This document shows, one piece after another, positions 34,679 to 46,808 of a DNA stretch of 64,000 nt (the stretch's first letter is position 1; each line of letters opens with the position of its first letter). The notes below the pieces were generated by a model that did no database searches, had not been told where the DNA came from, and worked only from the letters and a program-made list of their open reading frames with translations. Origin of the DNA: Holothuria scabra (lineage: Eukaryota; Echinodermata; Holothuroidea; Aspidochirotida; Holothuriidae); the NCBI GenBank assembly GCA_037179385.1, contig CM074187.1, forward strand, positions 48,518,879-48,582,878, written 5' to 3'. A program made the position numbers and the translations under genes.

Positions 34679-34704
34679 GTTAACATTTATGAAGCCTACG
34701 AAAC
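34679..34704 (+). repeat. Composite motif, copy 7
   Basis: GTTAAC at 34679, TGAAGCCTACGAAAC (one change) at 34690-34704. Confidence 0.7.
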
Positions 34705-35029
34705 ATGGGTGAATGTAACTGTAAAACCTTTCAAAACATGTTCCAAAATAAAGACTAAACTTGATTTGTGCTATAGTAATTAGTTGAATTACTTTCTAAA
34801 TTGCAGCTCTGAGTTACTTCATGGTTAATGTCTGATAGTGCAGATATTCCAATTACCCTTTCCTTGTAATCGTTAACTGCTGCACTAAAAATTGAGAAAT
34901 TTGTTGATACATGTAAGAGGTAACAAGAACCTTGCTTATTAACAAATGTTGAAGGTGTTGAGCTTATGATTGAACATGTTTTTGAAACAAAAGTTGAATC
35001 TTATTGATGAACTTTTGGCTTTGTACCAT

Positions 35030-35087
35030 GTTAACAATATTGAAGCCTCCGAAACATGTCATATTTGTTAACTGAAGCCTCCGAAAC
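35030..35087 (+). repeat. Composite motif, copies 8 and 9
   Basis: GTTAAC at 35030 with TGAAGCCTCCGAAAC at 35041-35055, then GTTAAC at 35067 directly abutting a second 15-mer at 35073-35087. Confidence 0.75.
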
Positions 35088-35572
35088 ACATTATCTTGAA
35101 AATTAGAAGTTTGGTAAGACAAATGCAATTACACTAATATTTGTGTGGGTAAGTACCCCTTAGGTACTGATGCTGCTGTGCTGTTTTGATCTACATTCCA
35201 TCAAAGCTCATGTGGTGAACAAGAAAAATATATTGCAAGGGCCAGATTTTTATGCAATATTGAACTTATCATTAAAATATTTGTGTGACCAGGTCAGTTT
35301 GGATAGAAACAGTTTCTTGGCCCAAGAAGTTCATCCTGATGGCAATTGAAAAATACCAGTTGTGATATATTACCTCTGTAGTGGTTGGTCATTCAGCCCT
35401 GGATACTAATGCTGTTTTTTGTCAGATTTCTCTCGTTTTTCCACATAGGACAAATTTGCATCACATATTACGAAAGAGTTTAAGCTCCAGAACTTGTTGT
35501 TTCCTATAATTGAGACTTTTCTGCACATGATTACATAAAAAAAAATTGTGCCATTCCACTTTGAAATTTTGG

Positions 35573-35625
35573 TGTCAAAAATCAAAAGTTACACCCTTTA
35601 CCGTGAAAATGACCATATTGTAATG
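35573..35625 (-). repeat. 45-50-bp repeat, right copy (inverted)
   Basis: The reverse complement of the block at 30493-30545. On the minus strand it lies at the end of an open frame (35829-35575), but that frame has no recognisable domain. Confidence 0.7.
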
Positions 35626-36779
35626 ATTCCCGTAATTGACCACTGAGTTAGCTAGCATTCTCCCGCTAACAACACTTAAGATAAAGGCAGCAAAAGGGGT
35701 GATTTTCCGTGACCATAAATCAAGAATCAACTGTTGGCAGCAGTGAGCATTAAATGCAACTAATTTGGTCAAAGATAAAAATGTACCCACCTGTTTTGGC
35801 TTCAGTGTGAACAAAGACAATGAATGCATTTGGCTTGATAAATCATTTCACAGCTTAGACTGGTGCTTTGCTACAGTGAAAGGGAAGAATTTTCACCAGT
35901 GCGCAAAATCTGGTGTACTGCTACAGGTAATACAGCCTTAGCAATATTTGTATAACTTCTAGTTGGGCCCTATAAAATAGCCCAGAAATTTGTAACAACA
36001 AGAGCCCAATGGGCACTGTGGTTCCTTGCAGGATATTATAAGAACTAGTGTACAGCCAGTCTTCGAAATAGAGTGAAGCGAAAGCTCATACTCAATGTTT
36101 GTAACATCTTCACAAGGGGTATTTTAGTACTTATATTACATGATATCAATGATTAAATTTTTGTGGCCTTACTTACATTCAACTTGTATAATGCTTGGTG
36201 ATCCTTCACAAACATTTCCTCATTTCCATATGTATTTATGCTTGTAATCAAACTTGATATTATCACCAATAAACAATACACAATGTGGTTAGAGAGAGAA
36301 AAACACCCCTTGTACTTCTCTCATAAGTTATTTTTACCTGCTCTCAAATAAAACTTGCTATTACTTTAAAACAATCTACCATTTGTCCTGTTTGCTATCT
36401 CTACACTGGAAACAGGGTTTATTCAGCAGTTAAGCCTAAAGCAAGTGATTAATGGGGTGTGATAATAGAATGAGGATTAGGTAACCCCACAGAGCACAGC
36501 AGTATTAAAGAGACATACTGTATAACCCATGCATTGCTTCCACTGGCAGAGAGACCAGTTTAATGCAGTGTGACCTGTGCTCAATGAAATCTACAGATTT
36601 CAGTTATTGCCCTCTTACAACTTTGAATGATCCAAAATCTGTGTACAACCCAAAGTAATCATTACTGAACGAATGTAAAGGCCAAATTTCTAAGGTGTTT
36701 GGGTGTGTAAGCATGCAAAACCAGGTGAGATAAAAAATCTATTGAACCTATCTTTATCTAGCTTACAACATTTTCTAAA
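35626..36779. other. Spacer
   Basis: No gene recognised. Confidence 0.4.
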
Positions 36780-37281
36780 TAACATTTCCAGTGGCTGACC
36801 TCCAGTGACCTTGATGACCTTTGACCTTAACCAAACACAGATTGATTTGAAATCTGTCCTTTTTACCTTAAAATACTATGTTAAAACGTTTTTCAGTGTT
36901 TGACCCCTGGTGACCCCAGATGACCTTGACCTTCACCAAACATATCAGATTTCATCCTTACACAATAACACACCCACACACTAAGTATGACATCAATCCA
37001 AGTTTCCTACCTTGAAATATCATGTTGAGAAGGTTTTTAGTTTTTGACCTCTGGTGACCCCAAATGACCTTTGACCTCCACCAAAAACGATAGGGCACAC
37101 CTTCAAACTACGGCACTTCTATATACCAAGTTTCAATTTAATCCAACTTTCCCATGTTGAGTTACAGCGTACCCAAGCTAGCATCACAGACAGACACACA
37201 CACACACACACACACATACACACACACACACACGCCAACCTGACTACATAGGTTCCTTTTGCTAATGCAAGGAACCAAAAA
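36780..37281 (+). repeat. Short DR1-bearing array with complete right end
   Basis: Three monomers (TGACCTTTGACC near 36817 and 37066; a variant near 36920) lead into a CA-rich run (37195-37233), then CAACCTGACTACATAGG and the hairpin GGTTCC...GGAACC (37251-37276) followed by AAAAAAG. This is the smallest complete-looking example of the element. Confidence 0.75.
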
Positions 37282-37769
37282 AGGGAACTAAAACATCTTC
37301 AGGGAAGCTTCCAGTTAAACTTTTGATACCAGGGATTCGACCAGACAAAAAGAAATGGGGGTGGGGGAGGAACCAAAGGATTTCTTACTGCTAAATCCCC
37401 AATTTTTCCAAATTGATGCTGTCCTAAGCTTAAGTTATGAATGGTTTCAGGGGGACGAGAGATTGATTCAAGGCTCCAAGGTCAAGGTGCAATTTGAAGG
37501 GTTTTAATCACCATAAATTTTATTTGTGTATGTTCATATATTCCTGCAAAAATGTCTTCTCTTAAGAAACTAAGATATTGACAATTTTCTAACTTTTATG
37601 AAATGAAAACGGGAGAAAAAGCCAGCTTTCTCCCCTCTGCCAGAAACACTAATGAAAAGACAAAATACTCTTTCAGTGGTGTATGCAGGATTTATCTGCA
37701 GACCAGGGGTCACCTTATACGTTGAGTGATGGCTGGCCTAGAGGGTGGGCCTGGGAAGGGGGTGTTGCC
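37282..37769. other. Spacer
   Basis: No gene recognised. Confidence 0.4.
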
Positions 37770-38390
37770 TAGGGATGCACCGGATATCTGGTCTGGCTGG
37801 ATTATGTGACTGGATAGGGAAAAATTATCCGGTTCCGGCTGGATTTTTTTTAAATCCAGCAGGATTTTCCTGTAAACCTGGGAAGCATATTGTGTACATT
37901 ATCTGAGTTACAACAAACATGAACACTGCAGTAACTGTCACAGAATTAATTTAAAGTTCATAAATGATAGCTTATCAATGCATGTTATAACATTCTGAAC
38001 ACCTTTATTTAGCCCTTAAAAATGACTGAACCAAACAGACAACAAATTTATAAAACTTAAAATTCAAAAGAAGCATTCTGTAGGAACACAGTTTTTCCTG
38101 CCTTTTTTTCTATTACACTGCAATTTTTGGTTGAAAAAGTTAGGTAAACACACTTGTACAACACTTGAAGACCAATTTATAGACATTTCCCATTAGTCCT
38201 TCACAAACATTACGTTACAAAGCAGAAAACTCTTATCCCACAGTTTCTCTGCTTTTCTGAATTTCACTTTATTCATCTGCATTGCAAAAATCTGGGTCCG
38301 GCCTAAAAAAATCTGGCCAGATTTCAATTAGGTTCCAGAGAAATCCGGTTCCAGTCGGATCCAAAATTTAAGATCCGGTGCATTCCTAGT
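37770..38390. mobile_element. hAT-like non-autonomous element, 0.6 kb
   Basis: The termini TAGGGATGCACCGGAT and, from the right end, TAGGAATGCACCGGAT match in 15 of 16 positions. Flanks are GTGTTGCC (37762-37769) and CTGTTGCC (38391-38398), an 8-bp duplication with one change. TAGGGATGCACCG termini are common to hAT elements. Subterminal GGATTTTT/AATCCAG blocks add further internal symmetry. No coding frame. Confidence 0.78.
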
Positions 38391-39239
38391 CTGTTGCCCT
38401 CCCTTCTGAAAATTTTTGAGAAATTAGGTGTCCTTACATGCAATCTGGTGCCATATGCCTTGTGAAGTAAAATCTGGGATACCAAATTATGTTATAAATT
38501 TTAAGTATCTAAAAAAAAAAAAAATTGCTGCTGTGACCCAACGGGGTCTAATGTTAGTTGTACGTGTTGTGTTAGGGCATTGTGATGCCACCTCAGTGCT
38601 TTTCATTTCTGTAACGTACTAGTGCAAGATCAAAGTAGAAATTAGCAAAATATGGGAAAATAAAATTAAGACCACAAACAGAAAAGAAAAAGACCTAACG
38701 TTAGCCTAGGCGAGGCCTGGGTAAGCATATTTTACTAGGCGTAGCCTTAGTTTTTTCCATATTCTGGTTCTGGTGAGTTACTGCATAATTTCCACAAAAC
38801 GGATGTAACATGCAGGCACAGAAGGCTGAGCAACAAACTAATTACTAAAATGAGCTCTACTAACTATTTCATCAAGACTTATGGAACCCAATCAAGACTT
38901 AAAAGCATTCACAGTGGGGGCATCCCTAACACTGGGTGGGGGGCAATTCCATTCTGCAAAAGTCCTAGGGAACAGTGAATACTTATACCAATCTTTGTGG
39001 AATGAAAGTTTCACAAAAGAACTAGAGGTATGTGCTCTATTAGAAACACCGCTAGAGGGAACTGACTTGGTATGGATCAGTATCAATTGTAACTAATTTA
39101 TCAATGGACTTATTTTTCGTAACAACAAACTATCATTTAATCTAGGCCTAGGCTAGTATGGATCCATCTTGAGCAAAAAGTTATCGCGATAATAATGTTT
39201 GAAACATCACTCAACACTTATCCAGCATGCACTGCAGTA
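38391..39239. other. Spacer
   Basis: Contains TAGGCCTA-type motifs near 38695-38760 and 39143. No gene recognised. Confidence 0.4.
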
Positions 39240-39440
39240 CATTTTCAGGCTTACTCCTTGAGCAGGACTCTATGCTACGTCCACTTCATTTTAGGAGGCT
39301 ACAATCCCCGCCAAAAGAAATGAAACAAAATCCCTCCATAGCAGATGTTTCATTGCCTTTTATCCATCTAACAGGTAGGAGCTCTTCCACTTTCCCCCAA
39401 TTCAATGTTGGTTGGGAAAAACTGACCAACCCTGAGTAAA
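39240..39440 (+). repeat. Dispersed repeat related to 41.6 kb
   Basis: The block GAAACAAAATCCCTCC, GCAGATGTTTCATTGCC, TTTTATCCATCTAACA and TTCAATGTTGGTTGGGAAAA recurs at 41612-41733. The part before it (TTGAGCAGGACTCTATGC) recurs at 41745-41775, so the parts are permuted between the two copies. Confidence 0.7.
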
Positions 39441-39649
39441 ACAACATTGAAACGGGGTTTGTTTCATTTACTTTTGGCGGCGGTGATTGTCGGAAGACCT
39501 GTATAAATCTGGGACATCTCTATGTTAAGTATACGTGAAGCCTTAGTTTGAGAAACCAGAAAGCCAAAAGGCTTGCCATCAAATACCTTACCTGCTTTCA
39601 AATTGACAGTGCTTGATAGATTTTTCTTTACATTTTAGGCACAGAATTT

Positions 39650-41005
39650 TCACAATTTTACCCCTAGTGACCTCAAATGACCTTTGACCTCTACCAAAAA
39701 CAATAGGGTTCTTCCTCTCAACATGACAAATCTATATACCAAGTATGAAAATTGTCGGGCAATCCTATCTGAAGATATCGTCTTTACAGGCCATTTTCAG
39801 CGTTTTCGCAATTTTACCGCTGGTGACCTCAAATGACCTTTGACCTCTACCAAAAACAATAGGGTTCTTCTTCTTAACATGACGAATCTATATACCAAGT
39901 ATGAAAAGTGTCGGTCACTCCTATCTGATGATATCGTGTTTACAAGCCATTTTCGAAGTTTCCGCAATTTTACTGCTGTTGACCTCAATAGACCTTTGAC
40001 CTCTACCAAAAACAATAGGCTTCTCTCTCTTAACATGACAAATCTATATACCAAATATGAAGAGTGTTGGTCTCTCCTAACTGAAGATATCATGTTTACA
40101 AGCCATTTTCAGTGTTTTCGCAATTTTACCGCTGGTGACCTCAAATGACCTTTGACCTCTACCAAAAACAATAGGGTTCTCCCTCTCAACATGACAAATC
40201 TATATACGAAGTATGAAAATTGTCGGGCAATCCTATCTGGAGATATCGTGTTTACAAGCCATTTTCGGCGTTTTCGCAATTTTACCGCTGGTGACCTCAA
40301 ATGACCTTTGACCTCTACCAAAAACAATAGGGTTCTTCTTCTCAACATGATAAATCTATATACCAAATATGAAAAGTGTCGGTCTCTCCTAACTGAAGAT
40401 ATCATGTTTACAAGCCATTTTCAGTGTTTTCGCAATTTTACCGCTGGTGACCTCAAATGACCTTTGACCTCTACCAAAAACAATAGGGTTCTCCCTCTCA
40501 ACATGACAAATCTATATACGAAGTATGAAAATTGTCGGGCAATCCTATCTGGAGATATCGTGTTTACAAGCCATTTTCGGCGTTTTCGCAATTTTACCGC
40601 TGGTGACCTCAAATGACCTTTGACCTCTACCAAAAACAATAGGGTTCTTCTTCTCAACATGATAAATCTATATACCAAGTATGAAAAGTGTCGGTCACTC
40701 CTATCTGAAGATATCGTGTTTACAAGCTATTTTTGAAATTGTCGCAATTTTACCGCTGGTGACCTCAAATGACCTTTGATCTCTACCAAAAACAATAAGG
40801 TTCTTCCTCTCAACATGATAAATCTATATACCAAATATGAAAAGTGTCGGACATTCCTATCTTAAGATATCGTGTTTACAAGCAAGTGTCACAAACACAC
40901 ACACACATACACACGCACACACACGCACACACACACATACATACACACACAACACAACATCACCATCGCATAGATTCCTTGCCTGCCTTCGGCAAGGAAT
41001 CAATT
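39650..41005 (+). repeat. DR1-bearing array, 155-bp monomers with 311-bp dimers
   Basis: About eight monomers share CAATTTTACCGCTGGTGACC, CAAATGACCTTTGACCTCTA and CAAAAACAATAGGGTTCTTC. Units at 40131 and 40442 start identical stretches of roughly 280 bases, a 311-bp two-monomer repeat. The right end is a CA-rich run (40890-40950), CACCATCGCATA and the perfect hairpin GATTCCTTGCC-TGCCTTC-GGCAAGGAATC (40973-41001). Minus-strand open frames here are repeat shadows. Confidence 0.82.
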
Positions 41006-41609
41006 AATAATTGCTAGCAAAATTTTGTCATATTTGTGAAAATGCATACAGAGTAGCGGGGGACTGGTGCGAGGTGGGGAAGCTAAGGGGAGGCTGCTTC
41101 ATATCATGAAGAGAGTTTTGTACTAAAATTTTTTTAATGGCTCAATAATTCGATGCTGAATTCTGTACTCTGTGCTGAAGACTTTTTATTTTAAAACCAA
41201 ATTGCAGCATGGGAGGAAGATATTGCATTGTTTGCAGCTGTTGACTTTCACTTTTGATTATTAAAAAGTTAAAACAACGGCAAGAAGCAAGTTATAACTT
41301 TTATATTTCACTCAATTATTTGTTGACATAACAAGCAATTAAGGGCAGTTTTTTTTTACCTTTACCGTTTACCTTCTACCGTATCAATAGCATACAGTTT
41401 CCCATATGCGGTAAACCATCTTCATGCAGAGGAAAGGTTAGAAATCAAATTTTATTCAAAATTAGCATTCCAGCTGCCTTACCTACATTCTACTACCCCC
41501 ACCCCAGCACTTCACTGCAACATTATTTCATGTAAGCCTACTTATGAACATTTCATCCTATCCAAGCCCATCCCATAGACATATAATGATACCCATATAT
41601 ATTTCTACA
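41006..41609. other. Spacer
   Basis: No gene recognised. Confidence 0.4.
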
Positions 41610-41945
41610 ATCGCCACCAAAACAAATGAAACAAAATCCCTCCGTAGCAGATGTTTCATTGCATTTTATCCATCTCACATGGTACTAGCTGCTCTTCCCT
41701 TTCCCCCACTTCAATGTTGGTTGGGAAAAACTAGCCCTTGAACAGGACCCAGCATTACGGTCCTATGCTACACACTTCATTTCTGAGCCCTTGCCCGGTA
41801 TACACAAAAACACAGCTCATTTGCCTACTCACGCGTGAGAAGGCATCCCTCACATCCCCAAAAAGACACCTTTTCTCACCAAACTTTCCACAGATGATCT
41901 TTGTCATCACATTCCACATAAGTCTGTTAACCAAATAAGACCTTT
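41610..41945 (+). repeat. Dispersed repeat, second copy
   Basis: The first part (41612-41733) matches 39290-39425; the second part (41735-41940) contains CCCTTGAACAGGACC, GAGCCCTTGCCC and TTCTCACCAAACTTTCCACA, which match 49427-49660. Confidence 0.68.
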
Positions 41946-44209
41946 AAAAGGGAAATTTTGGCTGGATAATTCTGCGAGTAACGTTAAGCCTGTGCAGAGT
42001 AATTTTTCAGTCGAAAAAGTCAGTGTTTGTCATGTGACCTCATATAAAACGCCTAGGCCTAGCCTACTACTCTTAGTTATTCTAAGAAGTGCACTTTGCC
42101 TCGCTAGGCTACATCATCGTTACGTGCGTTCTAAAAATTACAATATTCAGGCCTAGCCTAAGCCAAACGTTTGGTCTAGGCCTAGCCAGGCAAAGTAAAA
42201 AAAATCACCTCTAGTCTAGGCTAAGTTTTGTGCTAGCTGACTGCATTATTACTAAGTGTTAGGCCTAGCCTAACTGCAGAATTAACATGCTGTCAATTAC
42301 CTTCCCTTGACTGATCGGCTAAGTAGTATACTCACTTACATCCCTTACTTGTGATACATGGAGAGAAAATAACACTTTTCAGCTATGTAATCGACTTTTA
42401 CCCAGCATGGTTATTCTGTACTTAATTCATTCAGACTAAGGCGTCCACCACAAAACAAATTGAAATGCAACCGGTTTCTCGGGTTTTGCCTAGCATACCG
42501 TTGTAATTTGAATCCAGGGAGCTGGAGACTGCGTGTACGACTCGACTGCTGTGATGTGACCTCGCCTACAGTATTCCATTCATTATGGGATTTCCTGGGT
42601 ACGCATATTTTTATGTCAATGCATATGCGCACTGGCACTCGTCAGTCCTGCGCAGTAAACTTGAAAAGTTAACTATACATCATAGAGCAGAGCAGGAGAT
42701 TCTAGTATGTTATACAGGCATACATAAGCACAGTCTACGCCCTGTTCATCTAGAGCAAGCGTGGCCTTTTGATGGTGGGTTTGAGTTATAGCCCATATCC
42801 TACTCTATGGTTTGAGTGTGGTTTTGCAAGCTGCAGGGTGTTAATTCTTAGAGTTCGATTTTTAGTTGTTGATATGTTTATTCGCCTAGCCAGCTGTTCT
42901 TGCCGTGTCCGTCACTTTAAGCACGCAAAAAGAATTTACCATTTGATTGAAGGTGCCAGATCTGATCATGATAATTTGAAAGCACTCCGACTCTCAAGCA
43001 ATATCCACTTATTAACCTAAGTCATAATCTCAAGTAGGTTTGTTGATTATCATGGGGAAACGGCTGATCTTATTCAGGTGAGGATCCCGACATTTCAAGA
43101 AAGGGGATGAACTCAAAGAAGCTGGCTCAAAAGACTATCAAAGCTGAGCGCCACCGTACTACAGTGTGGGCAAAGCCTGCGGAAAATTATGACTGAAAAT
43201 TTTTACACTTCAGACAGCCGGAAAATGGCATAGTGCGTAGAATTTAGGCAGTGATGTTGAGGGCATTTTTTTCTTCAAAAATTGGTTAGTCTAAATAAAT
43301 ACTTTACAGCTAGCTTTTGAAAGTGGCCGCGAACCGGTGAATTACTTTGAACTACAAGACAATAGAGGATTTGTGCGAGAAAGAAATTTGAAAACCTGAA
43401 ACATGTCGTCCCTAATCCTTCTCAACTCCAGATGGTAAGCCCGAGATGCTGAAGTCTAGTGTGATAAGGTAAATTCCTCACCTCAGGTATAAGGCGTGTG
43501 ATGTGATCGACTCTCCTCTGGACTTGTTCCAAAAGAAACTTGTCCTTTTCACAGAACGGACTCCAACCCTCGCAGACATACTCAAGATGGCTTTACCAAC
43601 TGCATACACAAATTAAGAAAAATACCTTTACTAAACTAATTGTGACGATGGCCGGGGAAAGGAATTCTGAACTCTCCATAAGCAAATGCATCCTCGTTCC
43701 TCACTCAGGTAGAACGCAAGCATCTTTTCAAAGAGCAAGTCTGACATTGTTTTAAAGCAGTCAGATAGTGGACACCTTGCAGAAGTCCTGTTTAAGTCTG
43801 ACACTGTGAATAAAATCATTTATTTCTGATATGTAATGAAAGAACCGCTTAAGCATGAGCAGTCACTCCAACTTGAAGTAGTGTAGTAGACTATGTTGTT
43901 CCATGGTTGGCTGAGAGTTCTGTGACAACAATTCTTCATTTCTTCTCTTCAAATGCAACTGCTTGGTTCACCTTGAAAGTGCAATACCGAAGTCCAATTA
44001 TAAAATGAAAGATACTTTGAAGAGAAATGGGAAGAAAATTAAGAGATTTAACTGTTCTTTCAAAATAAGTTTGAGGTCGACTGTTCTTGTTCTTTAAGGC
44101 ACCATCCCTATTTCTAACCTTCCTATAGAGCTTATCATAAGCAAACTTACTTACACTTATATGTGACAGAGCTATCAATGAAAAATGTGGACCGAGAACT
44201 GCAGTGAAC
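41946..44209. other. Unique region, CpG-richer at 42400-42640
   Basis: TAGGCCTA-type motifs cluster at 42050-42290. The CpG-richer patch could be regulatory. Open frames at 42411-43020 show no domain features. Confidence 0.4.
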
Positions 44210-44330
44210 GGCATATTCCGTTTTGAAATCTGAGGACCTGAAAAAAAAAATAACTGAGTCCCCTACTCGAGGTAACAGCTAGGGACCTGGAGAAATTCGT
44301 TCAACCAATTCAGTCTTAACAAAACTTGTA
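44210..44330 (+). repeat. Direct repeat, unit 1
   Basis: Begins AACGGCATATTCCG, then TGAGGA.CTGAA, GGGACCTGGAG.AA and TTCAACCAATTCAGTCTTAA; it recurs 389 bases downstream. Confidence 0.6.
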
Positions 44331-44599
44331 ATTTCAACGCAGGGACTGAACTAAAGGGGTGCACCCTGCGCGTGCCCCTAAGTACTTTCTTGGATGCCAT
44401 TTTGCCTTAGTGTTTGAATATATTGTTTTCAAGTTGTTACAAAATAATAGCTATTTCAAAGCCAACAATTCCATATTTTTAGACTAAATGCCAATTCCGG
44501 TAATATTAAATCGTAGGTAAGATACAGCTGCAGACTGCTCCTTATACACTTCCCCAAGACCCAAATTTTCGACAGGGGCCTTGCCTGTGAAGCAGGCTT

Positions 44600-44715
44600 A
44601 ACGGCATATTCCGTCTTGGAAGGTGAGGAGCTGAAGACAAAGAGTCGCCTCCAGTGGGAAACAGGGGCCTGCATTGAAAATCAGTTCAACCATTTCATTC
44701 TTAACAAATCGCACA
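44600..44715 (+). repeat. Direct repeat, unit 2
   Basis: Second unit of the pair, beginning AACGGCATATTCCGTC and ending TTCAACCATTTCATTCTTAA. Confidence 0.6.
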
Positions 44716-46632
44716 TATTTTAAACTTACCCAGAAAATTCTACAAACATTTTTTCGAAAACTTTTAATAAAGAGAGGCAGATTTTAGTATTTTAGTCAGT
44801 GAGACTTCTATGAAAAATGAAAAAAAAAATACAAAATATTCGGTATGCAATCTGGGAGCTATGGAGAAATAAAATTCTACTCGGCCTCACTTCTTAGTCT
44901 TACACAACACTTTTCCGAAATGCCGCCTGGAATATTGGGACGAAAGTTACAAATTAGGTGTGAGATGTTTTCAACGATTGCCATCAGTAGACGGGAGGGA
45001 TGCAAGTAGCTTTGGCTCTCATATAGGGGAGGACTGATGAGGGATACCCTGTCGGATCGTGTTTTGAATCCAAATCCAAATATAAAGTAAGTTCAATGAA
45101 TTTAAGATAAATTTACTTGTAGGGTTGGTGTGAGGTGTAAAAAACAGAACAAAGCAACTACAAACGAGCACGGATTAATCCTTTACGAGGTGAATTGGCG
45201 AGTATTTTCGGCTCAGTAACATTTTTCCAATTCTCCACTGCTCTCGACGCCAACTGTTAGTAGCGCTATCTCAAAATTGAGTATTGTGCCCATGCCCTGG
45301 CCCCTCATACTGGCCAACCTTCAAAACGAACAATAAAATATAAAACTTGAATAAATATGACATAATTATCTAGATTTACTATTCATATTTTAAAATAATT
45401 TTTTACAATATGAAAAATTTCGGAAGGATGAGATGCAAAATGGCGCTACTTAAAAACATGTGCAAGTATATTCATGAACACGAATGACAGCTAATAAACT
45501 GTGGGTTATTGCTCGGACAAACTCGGTCAGACTACTAACTTCCGAATGATCCTATCCAATTTGCTATTTTCCCTGACTACTTCCAGAAATTCATGGGGCC
45601 ATATAATTGCGGCCCACATGAGATGGGACTTATACCAATGACACGATGGGAATTGGTGAGATGGGACCATAAATTACTTACTCGTATCTGACGTACATCG
45701 GTAATCAATTCACATTTCATCAAAATGCTTGGAATAAGTACCTCTCTACCACATTAAACTTATTTGTCCAAACCCATGCAACTCGCTCAATCAAACTATA
45801 GATATTTCTTCAACGAATACAGATCGGCTTCGATATTTTCTTGCCTGCAAGTAGGCCTACAACCTGTCTAGTTTAACTAACTTTACTTGTATCTGGAATT
45901 TATTAAAACAAAACTTAGGCTTTTCAGTGGAAATAGTATAATTTAAATGGAGGGCAAAGGAAAAAGTTAGGGGGAAAACATTGTATGACATAGCGCGAAA
46001 CCGGGGATGCGGCTGTCGTTTTTCTGGTGGGGTCCAGGAGATCGTCTTAGGGCCCCTGGTGAGGCTTTTATCAGTCAAATTTCTGGATTAGACTGAGTCT
46101 CATGAAAGGCATATTTCGCTTTGGCGTATGCCAGTGGGGTCCAAGGAATTTTAAGGTACACAGTTTGGTTCCACGGAGGAAAGTTTTGATGGGGGTTCAA
46201 GGGGTCAAGCCATCGGAAGCTCCGAGGCTTTAACACGTCTCTGGGTTAAAATAATGTCTCAGGCTGTCAGGATGGGTATATTTTGTTTATGATTATAGGA
46301 CATGTGAGGGAAAAGCCCTGACTGATTGCACACTGATTCTCCTATGCCTGCCTGATGGCAAACCCTCGTCCCCTCGAAATTGACGAAGTACTTCTCACCA
46401 TCTGCATATGCATGAGTAGCTGAAGAAGCAAGATTGCTAGTAAAGCTTTTTTTTTTTTTTTAATGAACAGGGTTATAATTGAAATTTTCCCAAAGGAGGC
46501 TTTTCACGTCTCTGCAATGAAGAAGGAGGGGAACTTATAAGCCCACCAGCACAGTATTTTTTTTGCTTACGACGCCAGTTTGTCTCTCAATGGCTGGTTT
46601 GGGAATGAGGTTCTCGCCAACTGAATATCACA
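44716..46632. other. Unique region, no gene recognised
   Basis: AT-rich sequence. No exon with family features was found on either strand. Confidence 0.4.
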
Positions 46633-46808
46633 CACTGTAAAAAACGTCTGTACATTTACAGAAAATAAAATAAAGAAAAACAAAAGAATACATAAAAAGT
46701 GCTGTCAACTCATTGACAGCACTTTTTATGTATTCTTTTTGTATTTCTTTGTTTTTCCTTCTGTAATTGTACAAAAATTCTGTAACATTACAGACATTTT
46801 TTACAGTG
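46633..46808. mobile_element. Foldback MITE, 176 bp
   Basis: CACTGTAAAAAACGTCTGTA at the left and its near-complement at the right, with the inner arms GTGCTGTCAA / TTGACAGCAC, make one long palindrome that folds along almost its whole length. Both sides are flanked by CA. The CACTG start could suggest a CACTA-type origin, but this is uncertain. Confidence 0.8.

Noticed and set aside
39797..40678. Repetitive minus-strand proteins with LFLVEVKGHLRSPAVKLRK
   Set aside because: They are translations of the 155-bp tandem repeat; the monomer length is not a multiple of three and no domain is present. Similar frames at 6933-9494 are rejected for the same reason.
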